Positions 25,796 to 38,800 of a stretch of 64,000 nucleotides of DNA are shown piece by piece (the stretch's first letter is position 1; each line of letters opens with the position of its first letter). The position numbers and the translations under genes are program-made. This DNA is from Coccinella septempunctata (lineage: Eukaryota > Arthropoda > Insecta > Coleoptera > Coccinellidae): the NCBI RefSeq assembly GCF_907165205.1, contig NC_058189.1:60633815-60697814 (forward strand), given 5' to 3'. The notes beneath the pieces are model-generated. The model had not been told where the DNA came from. It ran no database searches and saw nothing but the letters and a program-made list of their open reading frames with translations.

Positions 25796-25960
25796 ATAAT
25801 TACAGCGGACGAAAAGTGTCTGCGGACGAAAAGTACTACCTTCACAAACAGTCAACTTTTCCTTCAGAAATTAGTAGGTGAAATGTCTCATTTTGTTGCG
25901 GTCGACGAAAAACGTAACTTTTTTGTTGAGGTCGACGAAAAAACCTATTTAACCCTTATT
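25796..25960. repeat. Short imperfect direct repeats upstream of GPCR exon 1
   Basis: The string GTCGACGAAAAA occurs twice, and GGACGAAAAGT occurs twice, within 160 bp. They lie just upstream of a pyrimidine tract and acceptor AG at 25969-25970. Confidence 0.45.
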
Positions 25961-26153
25961 TTTCTTTCAGAAACTCCATCGAGCAGCAACACCAACCTTA
26001 TCTCCTCGATAAGGTCCATAATCAAACACCAATCAATGGCAATCAGCAGTCTGTCACCTCTCGATCATCAGCTCCCTAAAAATGTTGTTACAGGGCAATC
26101 AGAGGCCGCGATCATCCGCTGATTTGCCCCCCCTTTCGGGCCCTGGCAGGGGT

Positions 26154-29100
26154 ATGTTCCGACTCAAGGACACCGCCACCATGTTGATTTTGACTGATAA
26201 TAGAAACGAAACCGAAATTGTTGTATCTATCGAGAGCTTGACGCAAGCTGCCATCATCTTCGTTATGGCTGCTTCCATTATTATTCTAAATGTGCTGGTA
26301 GTGATGACAATTCTTAATTATAAAGGTGAGTTACGAGTTTGATTATTAAAAAAAATCAAACTTTCTGATCCAGAAAATTATCGTTACACTTATTACGCAA
26401 CCAATGTACAGGCTGGGCAAATTTCGATGTTTTAGCACTACAGCTTCTAAACCAGAGGAGATAGACAAAATCTGATACCCCATTCTCGTTCTCTTTTTCT
26501 GAGAAACTAACAAGAGTAGTAGTCATTTTTGGCCACCTTCTTTTGTTTTAGAGTTATAAGCGAAAATTGGAAAAATGGCGATTTCGAAATAAATTTATAT
26601 CTCCGCTAATACTGATGATAGAGCTCTGAAATTAAAACATTATACAGGCACTTTTTTGAGTAGAATCCAGTGGCGTGCTTGCCTTTTTATCGGGATTTTT
26701 AATTACGAAGCTATGACCCAAAGTTATGTTTTTTTTAATGGGAACACTAGATTTCTGTGCAATTTTTTGAAAGCTCAATTTTTACTGATTTCAAAAATAT
26801 ATAACATCATATGGTTTGTATCAATATAAATAATAGAAAATGGTCAAAAACCTTCTTTCTCAATATTTCTATGGTTTCAACTTTTGATGAGAATAGAAAA
26901 ATGTAGCATCTTATGATTACCACAGTCTCCTTCTATTAGTCCTTTCATTTCTATACTTCTTACTCAATTTCTCTAAGATTAAAATTTTGTGAAAATTGGT
27001 AAAAAGCATAGAAAAAATGACATTGCCGGAAGGAGACTGCTCTTGTTACAGGAAGCTCTATTTTTCTGTGCTCGTAAAAAGTTGAAACCATAGGAATATT
27101 GAGAAAAAAGGTTTTTGACCATTTTCTATTATTAATATTGATACAAATCATATGATATTGGGTTACAGTTCACTGCAAACTTTGGGTCTCTTGTCAGAGC
27201 TGCCCTCATCACTGCTAACGATTAGGATTAGGATGGTTGGATTGGCAGAGAAGCAACTACCTATTCCTTGGCCAGAGCGATTCCCAAATCATAACCCTGT
27301 ACAGGGTGGGCAAATTTCGATGTTTTAGCACTACAGCTTTTAAACCAGAGGAGATAGACAAAATCTGATATCCCAGTCTCGTTCTCTTTTCCTGAGAAAC
27401 TAACAAGAGTAGCAGTCATTTTGTGCCACCTTCTTTTGTTTTCGAGTTATAAGCGAAAATTGGAAAACTGGCAATTTCGAAATAAATTTATATCTCGGCT
27501 AATACTGATGATAGAGCTCTGAAATTAAAACATTATACAGGCACTTTTTTAACACGTTGACTGTCCCATGCATCACATATGATTCATAAAGATTTTCGCC
27601 AGGAGTCCATGAGTCGTATGTGATTCATTGATTCATTTAACGTTCAAGATAAATATGGTTACTTTTCATGAACGCTGCAGTGTGGTCGGTTCATATGGGC
27701 TGAACCTCTTGTAGGAATATGTATTGATAACCTCAATCATCATTAATCATACATGATTCAAGAAATATCAGCATCAAGCCTTCCATTGGACTTGAAAATT
27801 TTCAACATGAACAGTTCCTTAAATGGGTGCAGAATTAATTTTTTCATAGAATATATATTTTATCACTCAAAAGCAACCCTTATCTTGGGATAAACGTGTT
27901 GGACGTGGGGAGTGAAAAAAAAATTAGAATGTGGACAGTCAACGTGTTCAGTAGAATCTAGTGGCGTGCTTGCCTTTTTTCAGCAGGATTTTTAATTACG
28001 AAGCTATGACCCAAAGTTATGTTTTTTAAATGAGTACACTAGATTTCTGTGCAATTTTTTGGAAGCTTAATTTTTACTGATTTCAAAAATATATTACATC
28101 ATATGATTCTTATCAATACAAATAATAGAAAATGATCAAAAACCTTTTTTCTCAATATTTCCATGGTTTCAACTTTTGACGAGCACCGAAAAATAAAGCT
28201 TCCTATAACAAGAGCAGTCTCATTCCGGCAATGTCATTCTTTCTATACTTTTCACCAATTTTCACAAAATTTGAATCTTGGAGAAATTGAGTAAGAAGTA
28301 TAGAAATGAAAGGACTAATAGAAGGAGACAGTGGTAATCATAAGATGCTACATTTTTTTATTCTCATCAAAAGTAGAAACCATAGAAATATTGAGAAAAA
28401 AAGGTGTTTGATTATTTTCTATTATTTATATTGATACAAACCATATGATGTTATATATTTTTGAAATCAGTAAAAATTAAGCTTTCAAAAAATTGCACAG
28501 ATATCTAGTGTTCCCATTTAAAAAACATAACTTTGGGTCATAACTTCGTAATTAAAAACCCTGATAAAAAGGCAAGCACGCCACTGGATTCTACTTAAAA
28601 AAGTGCCTGTATAATATTTTAAATTCAGAGCTCTATCATCAGTATTAGCGGAGATATAAATTTATTTCGAAATCGCCATTTTTCCAATTTTCGCTTATAA
28701 CTCGAAAACAAAAGAAGGTGGCCAAAAATGACTGCTACTCTTGTTAGTTTCTCAGAAAAAGATAACGAGAATGGGGTATCAGATTTTGTCTATCTCCTCT
28801 GGTTTAAAAGCTGTAGTGCTAAAACATCGAAATTTGCCCACCTTGTACTGGAATTGAAATTTGGCGGGTTCTGTATTCTCCAGCTATCATATCAATACAA
28901 GTTCGTTGAATAACACATCTACGACATCATTGAATGAATTTCAGGGTGTCGACGTTAGCATTCACGTCAAAACGGGGAAAACCAATTAGTGAAGTCGTTC
29001 CTTTTCCAATATAAACTCACAAAGTGAATTAATACCTTTTTTTGAACGTTCCTGTTTAGGATTCAATAGCCAATTAAGGCAGAAAATGTGAATGACATCA

Positions 29101-32100
29101 AAAGAGCGAAAATCGATAATGAAAACCTATCAGTTAATTGGTTTATTACTGGGGAACAAAAGGATCAGTTAATAAAACTGCTGCTGTTTGTAAAATTGGC
29201 ATAAAAACTCTTAATCTATCATTTGATCATGGGAAAATTGGTTATTTTAAATTATAACACCCATTTTTATAAGTATTGGGAATCCGAAAGAAGTCCAAGA
29301 ACTATACTCCTGCACAAGATCGGTTTCTGATTGTGTCTCCTCGTAGGCATGTTTTGGTCGAATATTTCTAACATTATATGTTCTTAATTTTTTGCAAGGA
29401 TTGATTTTTGTTGATATCAGGTCGATTTCGTTTCCACGGTACTCTCACGATATTGTAACAGTTTGCATATTACCAACAGAATAACCTAGGAAGGACCTAG
29501 AAAGAAACAAATTGGAAAGGGATGTTGAAAATTAATGCATCCTTTGTCTGAGCGCCATTATACAAGGATAACCTTTATGCCTCCGGCTAGACTTTAGGCC
29601 TTGGTAATGATCCCATTCTGGTGAGACAAAAAATATGAGATATGAAAGGAAAGAAAGGTCATATCAGCAAAATTTCATTCTTATAAATGAGAAACTCCAG
29701 ACGAAAGAAGTTGGGTCTTGTTGTAGTTGTCACAAAGAGTAATGGAGGAAGGACGCAGTTGTCACTTATAACCTTCGTAAACAATTTATCTGAATATTCT
29801 GTTTCATTCAGGTGAAATTTGTATATTTTTATAGACACACTTTTGGTGGCGGTTTTTTGAGTTTAGGTAGTCTCATATTTCAGAATTTTGATTTGAGTGC
29901 AAGTAGATTGCCAGATTTACACTGTCAGTTGGTTATCTTGTAACAATCACCACATTAAAAAAGAATCCTAATTTTTTGTCACTGTATAAAATAGTTTATT
30001 TGGTGTACCTATTGCTGGCAATTTTGATTTTAAATAGTTGACCTTCAAACATTTCGAAAACAAAAATAAATTATTAATCTTCTCGAAAAATTTGTTTATC
30101 GTTCATTTAGCAGCAAACCTTCTTATTTTTAAACTTCTCAATAACTCCTCGAATGGGAATCACAGATTTCTTTCTTAAAATCATTTTCGTTGGTTCTTAC
30201 CCCAACGAAATATCATAAAAAACATTCTTCCTCAGATCAATATCGTTCAAGCATTCTTCTACTCGAACAAACTTTCCACTCAACGAAAATTCCTCAATAA
30301 ATTGATCTGATGTAATAACAGAGTGGATAAAAGTACCCCATATATATCACATATTTATATATCGATCCTTTTTTTTGGAGAATCCTCTCTTTCCATATTA
30401 CGTTGGTCAAAACTGTCATAACCCAAAGGAAACTTGATCAAACAATGCGCATTTATATCGACATTTGTATTTTTCCCGAGCTATAAACTAAAAAACACTC
30501 TCGCAATTGAACGTGCGTGATATAATTTTCATATTTTCTTTTCTCGCGAAGGGAATTGCGAGTGTTTCAATGTGAGGCACGTATATTTAGCTGGAAAAAC
30601 ATGACATAATTCACCTCAGCGAACTTTCAAGAGTGATTATAATGGGAGTTGGCCTTTGATGTAAATACGAAGCGCTCATTGTAATTGGAATATTTTACGT
30701 GTTTTTAAATGGTAAATACGCGCAGTTGACTGGTCTCCTGAAGAAACGAGAAAATTGAATGAAAGGATGTACTTAACGAATTGTGGGTGAATTCCTTTTC
30801 GTAGTTTATTTTGTTCGAATTTTCCATGATTATTAACGCTAGGTTTGAAAACAGAATGAGTAAGTGTTATACAATGTATTTTTTGGATACAATGATGTAA
30901 TTTAATCAAGATTTACTGTAACACAATTTGTTCATCTCAATGGACAGGCAATATTTGCCGGAAATTTCACATTCTGGGGAACGGCGTATTCGCCATTTTG
31001 CACCGAATGGCATACTGTACATTAAGCTGTCAAATTTCTTCGAATTCCTCGACGTGGCCATGAATTCCGAACAAGTTACCGCATAATCGATGAGCAATTT
31101 TCTCTCGTTCGTCTCTAGTATTTCAACTCGGGATGTGAGAGGAATTCCCCGAATAGATTTGTTAGGTCCTGATCCAAGTTCGGCTGGCTTTCGCATCTCC
31201 TGGATTCTCGATGAAACAATAAATAATTCAGGGCCTCGGTATGATATCGAGTGGAGAAGTGTGACTTAGGGGAATCAGCCAGAAGTGATCTTTATACGAA
31301 CTGTTCGATTAAATATGGGATTTGAGACTTGGGAGAAAAGGTATTGGACGGCAATCAGGGAGTAGGTACTCAGAACTCGATATGTTTATTAGGTAAAGAT
31401 TGTACTTTAGGGATATACAGGGTGTTCTAAAAATTATTGTTGTATCTTTTGGCTTCAGATTACTCTCTGCTGTTTCTTACTGAAGAGTTTTGAGCTATAC
31501 ATGATCATCATCATCATCATCATTGCTGTATCCCGCCAGGAATGAATCTACAAAAAGAACAAAATAGGAAAAAACAAAAAGAAAAAGAAAAGAATAAGAG
31601 AAAAAAAGGGGTGCGAACAGACAAATATTTTAACAGTAGATTCTTGAGTTTAAAAGAAACACTTTTTCCCTATAACTATCTTTTTTCCTATACCATTTTT
31701 TCAGATTCAGCCCTGATAAAAATATATAGCCATTTTAAGTTTTCACAATGAGCTGTGCCATCCCTGGAAAAACAAAATTACCTCCAGCATAACTAGCTAA
31801 ATCTATCACATACATATCTGTGGATCTTTTAAACAGAATTGCATTCAGCCACAGTACCTAATTCTTCAAATTTCACAATTTTTGAACATCAAATTACTCG
31901 AAAACGGCGCATTATACGAGAAAATATGAAGACTACTTTTATTTTACAAAACGTTCAAATATTCATTAGATAGTGTCCAACTAGTTTCAAGAGTTGGGTT
32001 CTTTGAATATTTGGTATTTTTATGGTACGTAATGGTCCTAATGAGAAAACTGGAAGACATGGGTGATATCTTGTGTTCGAAAAAGATTCATCAAATGAAT

Positions 32101-35100
32101 GAAAAACAGTATTCCGAAATTTAATTCATTCGATAAAACCGTTTGTGAGATAGCACTAAAAATAACATTTTTTTCATCTTTTTTCAACAGCCTGTATATT
32201 TTAAACCGAGCCGATTCGGAAAAAATGGTAAAGGAAAAAAGTGTTTCTTTTGACCTCAAGAATCTACTGTTGAAATATTCGTAAGAGTCCAATACTCACC
32301 CTGTATAGTTCAAATCCAGTTTGAATTGCCCCTAGATTATAGGTAAATAAGGATATTTGTCTGATGAATGTCGAAATTTGTATCAAATTTCATCGATTAA
32401 TTTCCAGTAGCTACTTGTCGAGAAAAGTCGACGAATTTTTTCTTTCACGAATATCTGTGGGTGTCAAAGGGAATATTTCAGGATTAATTGAATAAATAAT
32501 CGAATTAGATTAATTATGTTTAGGTATTTCAAGCCTGCGTTAGTTTAATCAGCTTGAACCAGTATTTATATCAGGTAGACATGCATCCTGTAAGACGTAA
32601 GTTAATCTGACAAGGGCAAGAAGTTCAGCCTGTATCATTTGAACAAAGCCAATTTCGAAAAAATGTTACACACAAAAAGTGTTTCTTTCGACCTCAAGAA
32701 TCAACTGTTGAAATTTTTGTACGAGTCAAAGACTCACCCTTTATATGTATGTGTATCCTATTTGTTCATGGGTTCGGAAAAAATGGTAAAGGAAAAAAGG
32801 TGTTTTTTTGACCTCAAGAATCTATACTGTTAAAATATTTGTACTAATCAAAGACTCACCCTGTATATGTCATAGAATTTCGAAACTGATGACGCCCGCT
32901 GCGTTGTTACAATCATCAATAAAGACCCTGTTTCAAGTAGAGAGAAATATACTACCCCCAGTTTGGTAAAAGTGAAGAATTTTAGAGCAACAAATTCTCA
33001 TCAACTCTACCTGGTTAGTACTGTAACCTAAACAAACAATACAAAACAAATTATCTGATTTTGTCTCACCTCTGACAAGGAAGTTTTTTTCAGTTGATTT
33101 TCAGGCTTTTTTTAATTGTTTCAATCGCAGCAAAATTTTAAGTGCTTCACTTCAACATAAGTATGCGAATTCAATTGAGAATATAGTGGTATTGTTCTCC
33201 TTTGATACGTCAGAGCGAGTGACAGGCAGTAAACAAGGAGTTGCAATATTTTGAACAAATACTAAAAAAGGGAGTTTTGTGCCAAGTTACCCTTCTGATC
33301 CATGATACGAGGTTTTACGGTATGAGAAATCTTAATATTTACTCACTTATCTAACTCATTCTTTTGCCCATTTGTCTATTAAGCCCGTTTGCAACAGCCG
33401 AGAATTCTCTAGAAAATTTACTCGAGATTTCATGCGCCGTGAATTCTTTACCGTTACATACGCACTTTCGGTAGAATTCTCTGTTCAGTTGCATACAAAA
33501 TAATCTCTGCCGTTTTCTTACCAAAATTTGGTAGAGAAATCTCCAGAGAATTCTCGGCGGTTACAAACGGGCTTTAGTTTCACTGTTTCGGTACACATTC
33601 AAAAACCGATCTTGTGTAGGAGTGGTAGATCTTGGGCGTCCACTTTTCGGTCTTTCGGTCACGTTTCCATTTTCTCGATATCGATTTAGACGAGCCGGGG
33701 AGATATTCTTTTACGAACTTGAAAGAAATTCGCAATATCTCTTTGATAACGTCCCACCTCGACCATAATAATAGCCCTATTGGCTTTATCCGCGAAGAAT
33801 TTGAGTATATGCATTATTGCAAAAGGAATTTTCAGATTTTGAATCAAAGTTCATTGTAACTAACATGTTTACAACGGTTTTTTTGAAGTTCCCTGCACCC
33901 AAACCTGAAGGTTTTTGAGATATTAATTCATTTAATCTCAAATTTGTCGTAAAGATCTCTTCAATGAATTGAAATTTGAGGCTTTTAACTGTTATTGTAT
34001 CACAACTGGGACAGAGTATAGACGAGGATTGATGTTTCAAACTGTCATTTGAAGTGAATGGGGCCAAATTGGCTTTAATTTTGTCGGCCCCTATACATAC
34101 CGTACAGTCTACAAACCAACACAACGGTGTGTTCAGGGTGTTCAAAATTGGTGATACCTGAACTACAACTTTTTCAACCCAACGAGATAGAGGAAAATGT
34201 ATGGAACATTACGGTCGTCATTTTTCGAGAACTGCATTCCTCTATCTTCCTTTGTTTTCGAGTTATAGGCCAAAATTAAAATTTCAACTTTGTTCATTAT
34301 CTCCGTTTTTTTTTGTTGATGTTGAAATGAAAACATAGTAGTAGTAGTATGATTTTTTCCAACAGGTATATTTGCTGAGCTATAACATAAAGACGTGTTT
34401 TTTCTTATGAAAACAGTAGTTTGAAATGACTTAGAAAGACTGAGGGCGATGTCTTATATATATTTCTGAAACGGGCAAAAAATGATTCTTTCTAACAGCC
34501 GTTTTCAATAAACATATCTATCCATCTTTTCACTTATATACTGACGATTGGAAACCATTCTAAAATATATCTACATATAGATCATAGAAACGAAATCAAA
34601 TGGTTTTTCTAACTTCAGTAACTGAAACAATGAATAGAAAGGTTTATTGAAAACGGCCGTAAGTCATTGTAAACTACTGTTTTCATACGAAAAAACACAA
34701 CTTTATATTATAGCTCAGCAAATAATCCTGTAGGAAAAAATCATAGTACGCCACTATCATGGACACCACTACATGGATTTCTATCAAAAAAGTGTCTGTA
34801 TAATGTCTTTATTTCAACATTCTAGCACAAACAGAAACATACAACATACAACAGATAATGACCAAAGTTGAAATTGCCCAAACAATTTTGGCCTATAACT
34901 CGAAAACAAAAGAAGATAGTGGAATGCAGTTGATGGCATTATAAGTTTCTCGAAAAACGACGAACGTTATGTGCCATGCATTTTCCTCTATCTCGTTGGG
35001 TTCGAATGTTGTAATTCATGCATGAACTACCCTGTACAATAATTTCCGGATTTGTTTTTTTTTACCATACTCTTATAGAAAAGCTCGAGAACAGATGACG

Positions 35101-35806
35101 TTGCCACCAATTAAAAATAAATCTGTCTTCCAAGAAACAACATTTGACCTTCTGACTCAGATCTCGACTAAAATTATAAGCATAACGGCGCAGCATCCTT
35201 TGATCGTCGGAAGATTTAAACGCTTCATCGACATCAAACAAACCCATCTCTACCGTTAAGTGCCATCAGCACGTTTTTGAAATACGACCATTTTCGGTGG
35301 GCGATCGATATCCGCCTGCGAAATTCCATTGAATCCGAGAAGTTTTGATTTACATGCGCCAGCCCCCGTCCTTTTGCATCTCAGACCAGCGAGAATGGAT
35401 GAGACATATCGAATTAATGGCTCAAATTTAGGGAGAAACGATCGGATGCAGTTCCAGGTTTCTATAGAAGGCTGCCAGTGCCAAACCTCGTATAGCCTGA
35501 GATTGAATCAGAATTGATAGGAAAAATTTCCCACCCAGGAGAGTCTTGAATACTAGCCCTTCACTCCACGCGAACTAGAAAATTTAGTGGTAGATATACA
35601 GGCTGCAAACCATAGACATAATCCCAGGTTTAGTCTATGCTCCAAACGAATAGTTGCGAACAAAAATCAGCTTGACAGACTCTAATATCATTATGCCTTT
35701 TTCTTCGTTTTTTTCGTTGTAGGTTTCATTCCTGTATCACTCAGAATTTTATGATTTTTTTTATATTTGAGGGATCATAGGCTCTAGCCTCCCCTTTCAT
35801 CATATT

Positions 35807-35838
<32 letters not shown>

Positions 35839-38800
35839 TTCCACTATTGGAATGTAGTATATACAGGGTGTATTTAAAGGTGAGGCTTTTTTTTTTATCA
35901 ACAGTAGGTAGAACAGGTCGAAATGAACCGTTTCACCAAAAACCACCTATACAAAACTTTCAAAATGACAAAGTTAAAAAAAAATTGAAAATGATTACTG
36001 AAATAGATCCTTATACGACCCTAGACCGTTTGTTAGCTGAATTATCGCAAAGCAGTGGGAAAAAACTTATCTCCTGATTCGACCATGTAGTTTCGTTTAG
36101 GATATTGGCTCGTTCGATATTTACGTGGTAATGAAAATGGAAACTTAGGATTGCCGAATTGTTCTCATTATTTTTTAGTAATTTACACGATTTTATGAAA
36201 TGGCTCATTTCGATACCAACCGACATAAGAGACTTGGGACACAAGTGTAAAAAATAGAATAATACTTTAAAATCTCACCAATAAAATTCGTCTAAATTAT
36301 TCACGAATTTTTTCACAATGGGCATCACAATCTTCTTGTTCGAACATTCCAACAATCTTCGTAAAAATGGGATGAAATGGAAAAACATCATAGCACTTTT
36401 TCAACATAACTAATATAAGCACTTTCAAGAAACTGCCTCGATTTTATACATTTTTTTTTCACCCTAAATTGCACGATAAAACAATTATGATTCTCCCAAA
36501 AGTGACCTGATGCATCTAATCCGATGAACTTGGTACTGAACCATTCATTGCCCAGCCATATGTTTATGTTTTGTTTCGTTTTTGCGATGCCGGAGTCACC
36601 TTCCACAGTCCCGTCCTTGAAATTCAAAGAAATTTTGTCGAACTTCTAGGGGTTGTATCTCAGCCATCTTGGATATTTTATATAGACAATTTGTGGTTAA
36701 ACGACTTATTTTGATGAGTTCTACCTTCTGTCAAAAAACACTCACCTTTGAAAACACCCTATATATATATATTGTTTGATAAAGAATCAGAACCAGAATA
36801 TTCAGTCTGGACAAATATTAATAACAAATCAAACTTGCACCTGCGCCATTTTGCAACCACTAATTGTGATTCAACGAAAAGTTAACACCCAATTTCCTAT
36901 TCGAGGGCGAAAAACTTTTCCGCTCTTTGCATCCCCGTAACAGCAAGGCCCTAACAAGGATGAGTACAACCCCTTGATTTTGAATAGGGATGAGGGGTGT
37001 TGCGATACCTCATGTTGAAGATCTTATCGATATCTTCACGATAGATTAAGGTAAATCAAAAACATGGTCCGTCTACATTTTTGGACAAAACATAACTACT
37101 GAATACCTTTGAAATGTGTCAGATACGAATAATATTCTCGAGATAAATTCCACATTACCTCTTTCACTATTTTCACTGTTATTTCATTATCGATGGATGT
37201 TTTGAAGCGAAATTTCAGGGTTAGATAGTACTCGATACGGCCTTCAAAATTAGTTATGGCAACACCCCTCATCCTTGTTCAGAATCAAGCGGTTGTGCTC
37301 ACCCCGGTTAGGGGGTTGAAGTTACGGGGATGAAAAAAACCGAAAAGTTGTTCCCCCTCCAATCAGAAATTGGCAGATCCGAGCGATTTTCCACACTTTC
37401 ATTTTTTAGTCGGAAAATCGAGGAGTTGAGTTTTCGTTGGACCACCCTGCATAAAAGGTGTGGAGGGATGCTCAGATCCATTCCATTACTGCAACCCCTT
37501 ACCGGGAATAAATCTACAAAAAGAAGAACAAAAAAAAAAAATTGCGAACAGACTTGTAATTTCTTAGGGCTAGTTGCGACTGTGTGCCCTCCTGTGACTA
37601 AAGAGACCCAACCGTGACCTGCTCAGATACCTTCATTTTGGGAGAGGATTCTAAAAATATCCCCCACCTGGAATAAACTCAAAAGGGAACTATTCGTTTC
37701 CATTGCGTCACAAATTTTTTTATGTGTAGCATGATCATAAATTATTTTCAAAACGTAATTCTGTTTCAGGTCCTTCAGAAGTAATAAATTGCTACCTCCT
37801 GAGCCTGGCCATTGCTGATCTGTTGTGCGGCGTATTCGTTATTCCCCTGTCGATATATCCAGCCGTAGTTAGGGATTGGATATACGGCGATGTATTGTGC
37901 AGAATGGTCGGCTACCTAGAAGTGACCTTATGGGCTGTTGTAGTTTACACTTTTATGTGGATCAGCGTAGACAGGTACATGAAATTCAATGGCTGATTTG
38001 TTCTCCTTGATTTTCCTTTCATATTGTCTCCATAAAATCTAGACATTTTCGAGGATGAAGGTATTTGACCCTTATTCCTGAACGCACAGTATGAATTCTA
38101 TTGAATGTTTTCGAAGATGTGAAAAAACGTGTAAAAGAATTAATTCGAGAAATATCTCAACACAATCATCATCCTCGATGATTTTTCAAGCTTAAAACAC
38201 CACAGACTCGGTAGAATACTTTGTGAATATGTCTAGTACCAGAGACAAGAGTCTCTGATGATGATGATAGAGTTCTCTATGTTTAGTACTGTAGATTCGG
38301 GTGACTTGGGACGATTGTTGAATTCAACTTGTCATATTTTCAAAACGGTGACCTATTTTTATCTGAAAAAGAAGTTCGAATATGCTTGATGACTCGGACT
38401 ATTGATTAAGATATATACTTTGCTTCAGAATTCGGACATATATTTTGAAAAAAATAAAATATACTTGTCCCAAGTCACCCACAGATTTGGGGTGACTTGG
38501 CGAATAGATTCGCCCTATTACAGCGAAAGTAAATATATTGCAACTCAAATGTAAAAAAACTAAACAAAACAAGGGGTCTTTGATTTCTTTCATTCTTTTG
38601 TGATTTCTTTGTGGAAAAAACGTAAATAATAATATCCAGCGAAAAATCGGCATATTTCCTGCTGTCAATGCGCCGCTTGTATCTATTCGGCATTGTCCCA
38701 AGTCACCGTATGAAACAACAAAATAAATGAATGAGATCCGTGTTGCCGTTTGACTTGTAAACAACCTTGTTTCATGACATATCTAACATCCCAATATACC

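Noticed and set aside
25781..26122. 113-aa ORF directly upstream of the GPCR
   Set aside because: It spans a pyrimidine tract and acceptor AG at 25969-25970 and includes short direct repeats. It is probably intron plus 5' leader.
36388..36627. 79-aa ORF inside the family H element
   Set aside because: No transposase motif, and the second copy of the element does not keep the frame open over the same length.
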